Assembly: GCF_963678635.1 (NCBI RefSeq)
Contig: NC_087062.1
Span: 25,688,177 to 25,752,176 of the forward strand
Length of the DNA stretch: 64,000 nt
Source of the DNA: Symsagittifera roscoffensis
Lineage: Eukaryota > Xenacoelomorpha > Acoela > Convolutidae
Direction of reading: 5' to 3'
This document shows positions 46,540 through 59,235 of this stretch, piece after piece. Every line of letters starts with the position of its first letter. Position 1 is the stretch's first letter. A program made the position numbers and the translations under genes. Below the pieces are notes generated by a model. That model was not told the origin of the DNA. It was given only the letters and a program-made list of their open reading frames with translations, and made no database searches.

Positions 46540-49500
46540 TAAGGGCAGGTGATAAGAAAAAGTCATACTTCTTCAAAACCGAACTTGATTAGATAGATCC
46601 AATTTGTCTGATTTCGAGTCTAGCGAAACAAACAAATGGAGCCTACTAACACCAGCAGCCAAACAGCGTAATGTAGCTTCATCAGTTTTTGCATTCTGCC
46701 CATGGATACAGAAAGTCAAACAAGAAGTCTATGTTTTTTCTGCCTGAAGATGAGTTATAATCAATATTGGCATTCTCAGAAGACATAAAGGCGGGACCAC
46801 CGGCCGGGGCATCAAAAACATACTGGATGAAACCAGGTGCGTCATTGAGGAAATTAGCCGAAAGCAGACTAATAGATTTTGTGGTCACAAGCTCAGGAAA
46901 AACTCCGATAGTGAAGATAGCTCTTCAGAAAAGGGGTAGAACAAAAATTGCCAGAGACAAAGCAATTCTTCATTAGATAGGAGAGGCAGGATCATAATCG
47001 GATCCCAAGACTACACAAAAGAGCTGACTCAAGAGTCACAATCCAGCCCAATTCTACCAGCCATTGATCCGATCACGCCAGAAAAAACAGCGACTCATCC
47101 AACAAGGGATATTCCAAAAGAAGATCCGGGGAAGTTAGGCGCCAATCATAATCTTCCAAGAGTATTAGAAAATTCTGCTCATTCCAAAGAGAGGCTAGAC
47201 CTGTCAAACTATGAACCCCAAGTGCAACATTCGGCAAGAACCTTCAATCACGATGAAAAGCCTTTTTTTTTAAGATCATTTATCCACGGGGGAAAGGACC
47301 AACACAAAAGCTGTACAGTTCATCACGGCGAACCGCTGTTGTGCCCCTGTTTAAGAACTGCATGCAATTTTTTTGGTTATTTTTATGGGCTGGGTAATGT
47401 TGCTTCACCCTCAAGCAACGAGCACTGATCATGGTGGGCCTCGAACATCCGACCTTTCGATTGAGAGGCGGAGACGTATCAACTAGCCTTCTACTTCATG
47501 CGGTCAAAGTAGTTGATACGGGAACAGTCCTAGTGTCACCTGGAGATCTGGCCCAATCAGACGAAAAGTCACCAGGATGAAGCAGTCTTATCCAGTGTCA
47601 CTAGTAGGGATTTTTTCAAGCTCAAACTGGCCAAAAAACCAAATAAAAACAACGCAAAGGGCTGTATTAAAAGCAAAACAAGTATAAAAAGGAAGCAGAA
47701 ATAAGAAAACTGTGAAGGAAACTTGTTAGTTTCTTGTTGAATTTCACCCGGAATAATTTTTAAAAATTTGCAGGAGGAAGTGTTACATGGCAGAGTATCC
47801 GCATTCAAGGTCATGCTGTTGATTTCACGCAGTCTAAACTAGTACTGCTAATTGACACCTGTCAGTGCTAGTGAGTTATTCACTCCACAAGGAAGATCTC
47901 AGACACAAGAATGTTTCAGGTATGAAAAAGTTGGGTATTTTTTGACTTGCAGTTAACATGCCAAAACGAAAAGTCATAATTGATTCTTTCTTGGTTGTTT
48001 TTTCTTTGTTGCCTATCAGGGTGTTTTTTCAAATGAATTTTTGTAGAAACACGCTATTTCTTGGTTGTCTATCAGGGTGTTTTTTCATATGAATTTTTGT
48101 AGAAACACGCTATTTTTTGCAATAGGTTTTTTAAAATGCGTTAAAAACAACAAAAAAGACAATAATTTTTTTTACTATGAAGCAAATTCCATATAAATGA
48201 TTTTGTACAGCAAAGTTTTTTGTAATTTGAGGGCATGTGTTGCGTCTAGAATTTTATCACTTATGTCCACTAATGCAGGCTAGAGCTGGTGCGGTCGTGC
48301 TAAACCTGAAGCTGGAGGTCAAATTAGAGAAAAAAGTAATGATATGAATTTTTTGTTAAATCGAAATAAAATTATTTCGAGTTGACATTTTTTGTGAAAT
48401 CGATGAATTTTTTCAACTTGCTCCTTGCTATAAGCTCCTTGTTATATTTCAATAAGCTTCTTGTGGGCATTTCATCCGAAAGTTCATTCAAAATAGGGTC
48501 TGTTGGCCATTTAATACATTGGTCATTGATTTTTCAAATATATACGACTGACTCGCGGCAAATATTTTCCGGGACTGACTAAGCTTGATATGCATGGCGT
48601 AAGGGGGAACCAACATGAGTAAAGAGGTCTTTCAACCTCTCATCAGGAGCTCCACAATCTCACCAATCAACGGGTTCCCTTTTTCGTTATATTTATTTTT
48701 TCACGACATGAGTTTTTGTCTGATCATTCCTTATATTTTTCAGAAGGCCTTCCTATTTAACAATGTTTGTTATCATGTATAAAAGCAGCCATAAAAACTT
48801 TTAGATTCTTTTTTCTCAACTTGTGAAAAAGTGCTTTTTTTGTCTCCGTTTTGTCAAAAAATGGCTATTCGCAAAAAAATAGCTTGCTGATTAATCTCTG
48901 TTGTGGCACACGAAATTTCAGAGGTTGTATTTGGTAGACCTGAAAGAGTCAGAATGCTTGTTTTTGTTTCCCAATTTCGTATCTTACAGTATACGACCAG
49001 CAACGCCTTTTTAGAGCCATATTTTTACATGTTTTCCGTTTACCTCAAGCTAAACTTTTTTCCTCCTACATTGGTTTCGGGTTTACTTTGATAGGGCTAT
49101 TGCTGTTGCTCAGTACTTTAGTTCACATGTTTATTTTCAAAAAATTAAAACAGTTAATCCTTTGCCCGAATGTTTATTTCAGATGTCATTTCATTAGGTA
49201 GCGGTTTCCAACCACTTGATTTCTTTGTTCAATAAGGTTTTATTCGGACTTTTATGAATATTGTTGCTTCTGGATTTTAGTCAGATAACAAAATTTTTGT
49301 TTTTAGCCTATCAGATTATTTCAACACTGATTGTTTTTATTAGTCTGGCAAAAACTAAAATATTTTAAGAAATGATCTCATTCACTTCCGCAGCTCCATC
49401 ACTTCTATAGATAATTCGATATCACAACTTATTGAGTTATCGGCAAAATTTTTTTAAAAATTTTATCATTAAACATCAACTAAGAAAAATAACAAACTAA

Positions 49501-50299
49501 GACAAATAACAAGATATATGTAATTCTACTCAGAAAAAACTTAGGAAACATGAACTTTAAAAACAAACACAAAATGTTAACCTGTTTAAACCATCAATAA
49601 ATATACAAAAACAGCCATACCCGTAGAACCAGTATCAAGTAATAGCAAAAAACAACGCATCTTGCACATTAGAAATGGATCACTAACCATTCGAAACAAA
49701 AGCAGATTGGTCCAAGTAGGAATTAGTCCAAGCAAAAGCAAGTTTACTGAAAAGAAATGTTGAAGACTGAAAATCACTTTATATATACTCGCAGTGACAA
49801 AAATGGATAAAATTCGATTTTATACAGAAAAACTTAGAGATTAACCTAAATAAAGCTTGGATTTATCCACAACCAATTTGCGAAATATAATCGATTGTAT
49901 ACAGATAGGAACTACTTTCTTCCATCGAAAAAGTGGATTTTGGTGCTTAAATAACCAGTTTTTCTACTCTATAAGCCCTGTATATAATCTGTTGAGAATA
50001 TGCATATAGTCAGTTAATAACTTTCTAAAAAATCTGCAAAATTCTGTAGATAATCTGTTTCTAGTCTGTAATAATTTAATTGTTGTCCAAAAACCTTAGG
50101 GTTTGTAGAAATTTTTTTTTGAACAATCACATAAGGAAAAAAATGTTTTTTTTTTACAAATAAAAAAAATTGTATCACGAAAACTTCTTCTCAGTGATAT
50201 AGTGAGCTGAACTCATTCGATAAAAGTTGCTTACCGCAACCTGCAAGGTTCAAGAAATCCTTGTAAATTTTTGCAACCTAAGGGTTCCCGCGGAAAGAC
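46540..50299. other. Stretch with no convincing gene
   Basis: 46.54-47.6 kb has broken frames of coding-like composition (for example 46767-46976 and a G/P-rich run to about 47428) that may continue the gag-like remnant. A 56-bp unit with TATCAGGGTGTTTTTTCA is doubled at 48013 and 48069. Around 49580-49870 a plus-strand frame with polar text (NGSLTIRNKSRLVQVGISPS) and a block inverted relative to 55.1 kb suggest a retroelement remnant. The rest is A+T-rich and featureless. Confidence 0.4.
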
Positions 50300-50447
50300 A
50301 AGTAATATTGCGCAGTAATTAGTTATTTAGATATGCACGTTATTTAGTTATTCAGAAACTTTCTTGATATGCACGTGTCTTGTTAAGCAAGAAAAAAAAA
50401 CAACCATTGCAACATCGACAACTGAGCGGACATTTTATCTCAAGCAG

Positions 50448-50690
50448 TGCTCGTATCTGGATCAGAGCTCGTGTTTGGAGCTGAGCTCGTGAGTTTGGAG
50501 CAGAGCACGTGTTCGGAGTGCAGCTTATTTGTGGATTGGTGCTCGTGTTGGATGCAGAGCCAGTGCTTGCAGCTCGTGTGTGTTTGGTAGAGAGCCGGTG
50601 CTTGGAACTCGTGTTTGGAGAAGAGCTCGTTTCTGGAGCAGAGTGGCCCGTGCTCGGGAAGAGTTCGAGTTTGGTTCGAGGAACGCTCGT
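50448..50690. repeat. 18-bp minisatellite in the retrotransposon leader
   Basis: About a dozen degenerate units of GAGCTCGTGTTTGGAGCA precede the first ATG of the element (50697). Tandem repeats in a 5' UTR are known in several non-LTR families as promoter monomers; that role here is inference. Confidence 0.8.
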
Positions 50691-50696
50691 GATATC

Positions 50697-53653
50697 ATGA
50701 GGCGGACTCAGAGAATTATCAAACCGCCTAGTTATCTGGGTTATAATTCTGATTCGCAGCTCACTGTTTCCAATACCAGCGGGTTTGAAGTGGAAGACTT
50801 GTTAATATCACAAGATAACAAGGACCGCGTTAATGTTACACCGACAAGCAATGGCCGCACAGGATTAACTCAAGCCATGTAAGACCTGCAAATAGAAGAT
50901 GTGCTACCAGAAACTGATCCGAATCTTGAAAGCCATGACGAAGACATAATGATGGAAGCATTCGGTGCGTCATTTGACAAATCATCTTGTCTTGATCATT
51001 CGATTTGGACTGAAAGATGGGTGAAAAGTGTACGGTTGCCACTAAGACTATATACTTAGCCTAATGGTAACATCGGTAGGAAGTACGTGGACCTACTGAC
51101 ACATGAACTGAAGCTTCTTTCTACCACTGCTGATTCCACTTCAGAAAGAGTTTTGGTGATGAGTCGTGTTTTGTTACAAAGAGATCCAATGATCAAAGCA
51201 TCAAAAGACATTCGAACACTTATTGGACGGCGCATTGAAGACTGGAAGGAAAACAAATTCGACAAGTTGTTGGCGGAAGCAGTGAGATGTGGCAAAAAGA
51301 AACAAATAAATCAAGATAATTTGGACGACAAACATGTCTCGAAAGTGTTTGCTTCAAGTGCTATGCGGTGGCTCTCGGAGAGAACAAGCGGGGGTGTGCT
51401 TGATCCGATGCAAGAGGCGAAGAGAGGTGTGACCAATTTAGAGATTTTGAAGTCAAAGCATCCAGAGCCACACAAGGCACATCTCTCTTCGCGATTGCAA
51501 GTGCCAGTTTTACCCGACTTTGAAGATATTATAATCAATTCTGCTTCCATTGAAAAGACAACACGTTCTTTGCAGGGCAGTTCGGAAGCTTCGGGAACAG
51601 ATTCTGAGCATTGGCAGACGGTTTTATTTCGTCATGGGGCTCACAGTTCACACTTGAGAGACGAAGTTGCAACTCTCGCCACAAAAATGTGCAGTCAAAT
51701 CTACTAAGCCATGGTCGAAAGTGCGAGCACTGGTTTTTGGAAGATTGATTGCGCTTGATAAATGTACTGGCGCGCGACCTATTGGCATAGGCGAATGTCT
51801 ACGGAGAATGTTTTGCATAAATGTGGCTGAATTCACAAAAATTGACCTTGAAGAAACATGTTCGACTGATCATTTAGCTTGTGGGCTGAAAACAGGAGTT
51901 GAAGGTGCAATTCATGCGCTCTCTGATGTTTTTTATGACAACAAAGAAGATGGCTGTGGCATGCTGTTGATGGATGCATCAAATCTTTTCAATTCTCTCA
52001 ATCGTGAAACAGCGTTGTGGAAAGCTCGAATATTGTGGCCTAGATATTCTAGATTTCTCTTCAATACTTACAGAGGCTTCGCGTCGCTTTTCGTTGCTGG
52101 CGCCGATGAAGTGATATACAGTCGGGAAGGAACCACACAGGGAGACTCACTGGCAGTGTTCTTCTATGGTGTTTCACTTCTTCCCCTGATTCGGAAGTTA
52201 AAGTATCCGATCAATGTGTTACAAAGTTGGAATGCTGATGGTTCTGCGGCCATAGCAAAACTCAAGAAATTGGAGATATGGCTCAAAAACGTGATTGAGG
52301 AAGGTCCCGCCTTCGGTTACTTTTCAAAGCCTTCCAAAAGTTTTCTGGTTGTCGATAAACAATATGCTGAAGAAGCGCATCACATATTTGACAAGTACTC
52401 GATTACTATAGTGGAAGGGAAGAAGTTTTTGGGCGGTTTCATTGGAGACGGAAATGAGAAGGACATCTACCTGAAAAGAAAGAACTTGAATGGGTAGACA
52501 AAATTGAGAAATTTTCTTTTGTGGCAAAAACAGAACCACAATGTGCTTTCTCCTGACTGATTAAGTCCCTACAAGCGGAATGGAATTTTTTGCATCGTAT
52601 TTTGGGTGGTTCTAGTCAGCTTTTTCACCCGCTAGAGAACCTTTTGATGGAGAAATTTTTACCTGCGATACTTGGAACTTCGTCGACTTCATCAATGGAT
52701 AGACGTCTCTTTTGTTTGCCAGCAAGAAAGGGTGGTCTTGGAGTGTCTAACTCAACCAGTTTTGCTGATGAGTCTTACAACACGTCACGGGAAGCAGTTA
52801 CGGTTCATTATGATGCTATTTTTGATCAGCACGGTTTTCCCATGAAGACAACAGAAAGCAAATGTCTCGATCGCGGAAAAAAAAGAGTTGTTGGGGGGGA
52901 GTTATTGAATGAGCTACTAGCAGACCAAGTTCGCGCAGTAAAAAGTTTCAATGAAGGAAGCTTGTCTGCCTGGCTGACAGCGTTACCGATTGCTGCAGAA
53001 AACTTTGATCTTTCGGAAGTGGAGTTTCGGGATGCATTGAGTGTCCGGTATAACAAAAACTTGATCGCTTCGCCAACTTTTTGTGATGGCATGCGTTAGC
53101 GTGCAAAAAAGGTGGTCTCTTAACTTTACGGCACAATGAGATTAGGGATGCTGTAGGCGACTTAGCTTCTTTAGTGTGGAAGGATGTACAGAGAGAGCCT
53201 GTTATTAGAGAATACAACCCGCAAGATGAGACGCCCGCATTAGTTGCAGATTTGTTTTGTCGTGGAGTTTATGTTAGACAGGGAGGAGCGTCTTTTGATA
53301 TTCGTGTCTCTGACACCGACGCCATCTCCTATCAAAACAGAAGCCTGATGAGTGTTTTGAACTCAGCCGAGGTTGAGAAAAAGACAAAATAATCAGACGC
53401 GTGTCAGGAAAAACATATGTCTTTCACTCCTCTTGTCGTGTCTGTTGATGGGATGCTTGCTCCAGAATATGCAAGTTTCCTTCGGAGAATAAGAGAAGCA
53501 TTATCTACCAACTGGGAGAAACCCTATAGTAAAATTATTAACTGGGTGAAGTGCCGGCTGTCTTTTGCCGTGCTCCGTGCTTCCAGTGTGTGCTTCCGAG
53601 GCACAAGGACCAAGTGGAGGAGTCTTGGCTCAGACCATGATTTCTTACCCTAG
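50697..53653 (+). pseudogene. Reverse transcriptase ORF of the non-LTR element, inactivated
   Basis: Homologous coding runs through several frames: 50697 to about 51690 with in-frame stops at 50880 and 51057; about 51690-52497; about 52560-53099; about 53100-53653 with a stop at 53390. RT motifs are RPIGIGECLRRMFC, LMDASNLFNSLNRE (first catalytic Asp, 51973) and GTTQGDSL. The expected YADD motif reads NADG (52231-52242): its second Asp codon is GGT. Further on are KGGLGVSNSTSFADESY, a CDG fragment directly followed by GGLLTLRHNE (so the zinc-finger loop normally between is missing), and a C-terminal region with EPVIREYN, FDIRVSDTDA and GTRTKWRSLG that looks like a nuclease-type tail. The family is widespread in invertebrate genomes as far as I know; the clade name is left open. 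Confidence 0.85.
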
Positions 53654-53925
53654 AGAAATATTTACGGATGTTCTACAATGAAGAGAAATTGGCTAGCTAT
53701 GTGCAGACTCTGCTATTAAAGTAAAACGTGGACCTAATTGAAACCAAAATGTTGAAAAAATGAACCAAATAGATAATTGACTGATTATGAGAAAAAAAAA
53801 GTAATATTGCGCAAAACTTCTTTAAATGCCATTTGAAATGTCAACCTTTTCAGCGCAATTGTGTTCAAAAAATAGAGTGTTTTTTCTGATTATTTACTGA
53901 AGATATACAGTATAAATTGGTTGAA

Positions 53926-56700
53926 AAACAAAATGCGATATAATGGATTCCTTAAAGCACATAATTGAAAATTTACAATATCAATTTACAGCAGATCTGA
54001 CATCCGTGAATTTTTATCAGAAGATGATCATATTTTATCCTTTGTGTACATATTGAGGCTAAACTCTACACTAGATAGGCGCACAGTTGTGTGTCTGTAT
54101 GTTCCTGGATTCCAGATACAAGTCTTTCAACATTTTGAAATTTAAATTTCAGTCGGAACGATCAAAGAAAATGAAAGAAAAAAGAAGAACAAAGGGAGTT
54201 CGCTTTCAATTCGGAAACTGTGTTACAAAATGAAAAAAATCTAATCCTTACAAACATTTCTTTTTGCACAACTAATTTAAATTCTGCTGGAGTTTTTGTT
54301 TTGATAAGGATGAGCTAAAACAGCACTTTGTGCCAGTTTGTAGGTGATTAAAACCATATTTTCAACGACTAATGCACATTTTTAAGAAACAAACCTTTCT
54401 CGACCTGCTTTACTGGCTAAGAGTTAGACTGAAAACACAAAAAATGAAACCGGTTCTATCGAGCTTACGACTGTTTTTTAAAATAAATTTTAAACTCATT
54501 TGAAAAAAAAACTAAGTAAAATTATTCACCAATTGAAAAACGTCAGAAATTACCTAACAGAAGTGAGAAAATTCAAAAATGCCGCTCCAAAACAAGTTTG
54601 ACACAACAAACTCAGATCTAAACCACCACGATATCATTATAGAATCAAAACGGAAGCCTTATGAAAACCGACAACCTTATAAAGAATTACTCATACTAGA
54701 GAAAACTTCAGAAAAATCTTTTCAAGTACGAATTCAAAAAAGGATAAACACAAAAAAGTTGTATTGTTCGTAAAAACTTTAAGACAAAATTGAAAACTAT
54801 AGATATAACAGAACAGCTATAACTATTCACAATCGCCAGGTACAGTTATATCAGATCAAAAAAATTATAGTAACAGAAACGACGCCTATCACCATTTCAG
54901 AAACCAATATCAAAACACGTACCACAACAGGTAACCCAAGTATCTGAAACAGACAACCCCTCAGATCCTCCTAGGATTGGCAAACCTAAGAAAATTTCAA
55001 AATAAAATGCAATATAATCGATTATAAAAAGTAAGTTATTGAAATTTTACTATTTTAAATTTCAACAGATCTGACCACTGTATATATTTTTTCAGTAGAT
55101 GATCAATTTTTATCCGTTTTTGTCACTGCGGATGCCAACCAAAACTTCAAATTGCAGCAATCATAACAAAAATGAGATATCTACATGATGAGGATACATC
55201 ATCAGAATAAACAATTGAAACAATTGAAACAATTGAAACTATTAGGACCGTAGGACAGAATTAGGCTGCACAATTTTATTTTATTTTTAAATTTAAGGTC
55301 TTGATTTAGTTTTGAGTTATGTACAAAAATCAAATACATAAAATACATTTTTCTTTTGTCACCATAACAATCACAGCAGTTCGAAATGAAATCAAAAGAG
55401 TTTCAGGATGAAAAAAAACTTCGAACCCTGGTGCGTGTCCTAATACTAAGAACTATCTCAAAAATTACTACCATGATTCACAACTGTTTAGTTGGTAAAC
55501 AACAAATGGTTGATCAAAATTGAGTATAGCTAATGCTGTGCAAGTAGCACAGAACGTTTTGATCGCATTCTTTAAAATTATCATCGACGACACTATTTTC
55601 AATTTGGTTTTGTTTGTGATTTTTATAGAATAACTAGACAAATGAGCAGAAAAATTGTGAATTAGGCATAACTGACTGAAACTGTTATCACAAACTGAGT
55701 AACAATAAAAATGGAAAAAAATCTATGAGTTCAGGTTCTCTTAGAATTTTTTTTGGTAATGATGTGCTAAAATAGCAGTGCCAGTTTTCTTGTCAGAGAA
55801 ATCATATTTCCAACGACTAATGCCCAGTTTTCAATTAACAAATATTTCTCGACCGCCTTACTTATTTGAAACTAGACTGAAAATTCGGAAATTGAAGCCG
55901 CTGTTATTTACCTTTACGACTGTTTTTTTTTGAAAGTTTTAAAATAATTCGAAAAAAACTAAATAGATGATATCACCAATTAAAAATGGACAAAATTTAT
56001 CTAACAAATATTTCAATTAACAAATGTTTCTCGACCGCCTTACTTATTTGAAACTAGACTGAAAATTCGGAAATTGAAGCCGCTGTTATTTACCTTTACG
56101 ACTGTTTTTTTTTGAAAGTTTTAAAATAATTCGAAAAAAACTAAATAGATGATATCACCAATTAAAAATGGACAAAATTTATCTAACAGAAATTAAAAAA
56201 AGTCAAAAATTTTGCTCCAAACCAAGATTGACACAATAGATTCAAATCTCAACCACCACGATATCATGATCGAAACCAAACGCAAGCCTTATAGAAACCA
56301 ACAACCTGATAAAAAAATTACTCATACTCGAGAAATTTTTAGAAAATGCTTTATTTTAAGAACGAACTCAAAAAAATGGTTAAACACGCAAAAGTAGAAA
56401 CAATCTTGAAATCTCTAAGACAAAATTGACAACTATAGGTATTATAGCAGAATAATTAGAATTGTTCACAATGGCCACGTAGAGTTAAGTTAGATCAGAC
56501 CAAAAAAATAACAGAAAAAAAAACAGAAATGACGCCTATCAACAATTCAGAAATCAATATCAGAACACAAACCACAACCGGTAACTCAAGTATCTGAAAC
56601 AGATAATTCTCCAGATCCTTTCGGGATTGGCACACCTAATAAATTTTCACAAAGTCAAAATGAAATACATCATGACAGTTGAAGCGGTGTTGAGAAAGAA
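53926..56700 (+). repeat. Degenerate tandem pair with gag-like text
   Basis: Two diverged units start with ATGCGATATAATGG (53933) and ATGCAATATAATCG (55009). Each contains AGATCTGAC, ATGATCA, GATGTGCTAAAA or GATGAGCTAAAA, then a frame with HHDIIIESKRKPYENRQP or HHDIMIETKRKPYRNQQP, and NDAYHHFRNQYQNT or NDAYQQFRNQYQNT. The polar, N/Q/R/Y-rich translation resembles the disordered end of a Gag. Frames are broken in both, so this is an old element remnant. Confidence 0.5.
55831..56194. repeat. Local 182-bp tandem duplication
   Basis: TCAATTAACAAATATTTCTC at 55831 recurs at 56013 with one change, and the 182 bases are otherwise nearly identical to the end of the unit. It is a recent slip or unequal exchange inside the second unit of the degenerate pair. 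Confidence 0.9.
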
Positions 56701-57435
56701 AAAGCAGGAGCCTTAATGACTAGCCTGATAATTGACATTTATTTTGAACCATCAGTTTAAAGCATAATTTAGGAAAAATCAACACAGAAATTCAATGCAA
56801 AAACTACTTCTCTACTCAAATGAAAAGTTTCCCTTTAATTTAAAAGACCTCTTGCTCGCTCGCTTTACTAAAACCGGTGTTTCTCAACACCGATAATTTT
56901 TTAAACAATTTCCAAAAATTTTTTGGCGTCACCACTCAAAGTGTTTTAATATAATATATTACTCAACCCATTCCGATGAGTATTTGTGGGACATAGTTTT
57001 GTGAGGAAGAAAAACTTTAACTGCTCGAAGATAAGAGTTCCTCCCCGATTTCAGTGGTCGGAAAAAGTACTCTTATGATTATCATTTTGATTTGTTCCAG
57101 GGGTAGATCCCACAGGTTTTCTCGAAGAGACAGTTTACTGGCAGGCAACTTGAAAAAAAACGACAGGAAAATTTCTACCATAAAATTGCGTTTTGGCGCG
57201 CGCTACTTCCCGAGATTAATAAATTTCGATTTTTCGGAGGGCTTCCAGAAAATGATAAAGACCCGTTTCTGGCCAAATTTTTTGCGCCGCGGACAAAGTT
57301 TTGAAAAAATATATCAAAAAAGCCGTTTGTGGACACTTTTTGAATTTTTAATCATTATGATATCTGCAAAATGTTTGTAAAATGTAATTCGTAAAGTTCT
57401 CAGCCAAGCGTTTTCAAGAGTATAACTAGCTGTAG

Positions 57436-57630
57436 TTGACACAAGATGATGGTTACTTGTGTCTTAAATGGTCTCTTTGTTGTTCACAGAAGTCAAAAAT
57501 ATTTTGCTGCAAATCATGGCGTTTTGCGAGAATTAACGTGAGACAATTTCATTTTCCTGAATATCCTCGGGGGAGGGAGGTCTTATTCAAATTCGAAGGG
57601 GAAGGAGTTGAGCCCAGTTTTTTCTGTTAA
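57436..57630. repeat. Left inverted repeat of the BEL-containing insertion
   Basis: CACAAGATGATGG, TTGTTGTTCACAGAAGTCA, AATATCCTCGGGG and GGGAGGTCTTATTCA occur here and, on the other strand, at 59235-59050. The arms are about 190 bp with scattered differences, so the insertion is bounded by inverted, not direct, repeats. Confidence 0.8.
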
Positions 57631-57639
57631 TTGGACAGA

Positions 57640-59040
57640 TAGCACCTTTGAACGGATAGCACATTTTTGTCCTGGATTGCATCGCCCGGTAAACTGAAAA
57701 CTTACTGCGCAAACAGAGTTGGTGAACTACTTACTTCATGCAAAGCCGAACAATGGAAACACAACCCTGGTAAGCACGGTAAGCACAGCCCTGCAGACAG
57801 CAGTACGCGGGGGGTTAAACTTAAAGACGTATCAGTGCTCTGGTCGGATACACCATAATTTTTACACAACAATGAGCCTACTTGGGGGATCAACGAAACA
57901 ATCAAGCAAAATAATGCCTCAACAGTTAGCCCCCCAACTACACCACTGATCGATTCTTCCCGGTTTTGAAAACGGTTTCAATTAGTTGGGGTCACCACTC
58001 GGGTAATAATTTTCTTCGATGCCTTGAGGGGAACAGGAATTGTTCAGCTACTTTGGAAGAGCTAGAAAAAGCCAAGCTCTTCCTTTATCAACAATCCCAG
58101 CGAGACACTTTTGTTGAAACCTACAATCAACTTCTCACCTTGTTGACAGCAAAGACAAACTACAACAGTTCTCACCTTTTCTCGACAACGGTATTATTCG
58201 CGCGCGAGGAGAGTTACGAAACTCAACTTTACCGGACGCAACAAAGCATCCAATTATTTTAAAGGCAAAGGAACCAATTGTGCGCATGATGATCGAGAGC
58301 GCTCACTGAGTACTTCTCAACTACCTGCAACAAAGATTTGTCGTCATCGGGCTCCAAAAAACACTCAGACAGACAAGATATAACTGCTTACTCTGCAGAA
58401 GGTTCCAAGGCAGATGATAAATTTAACAATTGGCGAATTGCCGCCAACTAGTTTCGACTATACATCTGATGATCCATTTTTGCTCAAAAAAACAGGTATT
58501 GATTACATAGGTTCATTCTACATCGCAACAAAGGATACAACTAAAAAAGCTTTATTTGCCTCTTCACATGCCTCTCTACTCACGCAGTTTACCTGGAATC
58601 GACAGAGAACCTTAATTCGAACAACTGCATAACGGCTATTGACGCTTTATTGTTAGGAGATGCACACCTAAGCTTTTATTCTCTGACAACATACTTACTT
58701 CGTCGGCACCCGTAACCATCTAAGCTACGGCAGCAGCCTTCATCGAAGCATCTATCAGTAAATTTCCAACCACTCCTGATAACGAGCAAAAAATAGACTT
58801 GACAGCTTCTGGGGGCTTCTTTTTAAAGAGTACACTCCGACTTTCATCAAAAGGACTTAATAAACGCAACCCGAGGAGCCTCTCGAAAAAGATGACCTCG
58901 TGTGGATAATTGAGGACTTTACATCACGAGGCATCTGGCACTGGGTCGTGTGCTAGAGCTTTTTACCGGCTCAGATGGCATCGCGCGCTCGTATCTCCAA
59001 AAAAGGAAGTTTAAGATTACTTTAAATGTACTGCAACAAA
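57640..59040 (+). pseudogene. BEL/Pao pol remnant (RNase H end, integrase, C-terminus)
   Basis: In order: GKLKTYCANRVGELL and HSPADSSTRGVKLKD (RNase H-end region of BEL/Pao), IDSSRFENGFN, then TLEELEKAKLFLYQQSQRDT (58040-58110). GIIRARGELRNSTLPDATKH and PIILKAKEP follow, then a CLLCRRFQG zinc-binding piece, then FLLKKTGIDYIGSFYI (integrase start, about 58480). It ends near 58870-59020 with DDLVWIIEDFTSRG and GRVLELFTGSDGIARARISK. Frames change several times and stops are frequent. The domain order and these linking motifs are those of BEL/Pao elements. The RT and any LTRs are absent. Confidence 0.8.
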
Positions 59041-59049
59041 AAAATTGGG

Positions 59050-59235
59050 CTCAATACGTTTCCCTTCGGTTCTGAATAAGACCTCCCTCCCCGAGGATAT
59101 TCATGACATGAATTTTCCTCACCTTATTTCTCGCAAAACTCGGTGAGGTAAAATCTTTTAAGAATGCCATGATTTAAGAATGCCATGACTTCTGTGAACA
59201 ACAACGAGATATTTGAACATAAACAAACATCATCT
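59050..59235. repeat. Right inverted repeat of the BEL-containing insertion
   Basis: The inverted partner of 57436-57630. Inside it an ATTTAAGAATGCCATGA-like block is doubled. Beyond it the gene A 5' homology resumes (ACTGCTAAAAAATTTCG). Confidence 0.8.

Larger units (their letters stand above)
50315..53798 (+). mobile_element. Non-LTR retrotransposon, dead copy with 15-bp target duplication
   Basis: AAGTAATATTGCGCA occurs at 50300-50314 and again at 53799-53813, immediately after a GAGAAAAAAAAA tail. A poly-A tail followed by a target-site duplication is the signature of target-primed reverse transcription. Between them are a minisatellite-bearing leader and one long, broken ORF. The insertion appears full-length or nearly so (3.48 kb). 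Confidence 0.88.

Noticed and set aside
51056-53217. Minus-strand open frames within the non-LTR element
   Set aside because: The opposite strand has clear RT motifs; these are shadows.
57054-57380. 108-codon plus-strand frame starting MVGKSTLMIIILIC
   Set aside because: It overlaps a dispersed non-coding repeat (GGGGTAGATCCCACAGG, TTTTGGCGCGCGC) related to blocks near 25.9 and 34.4 kb.
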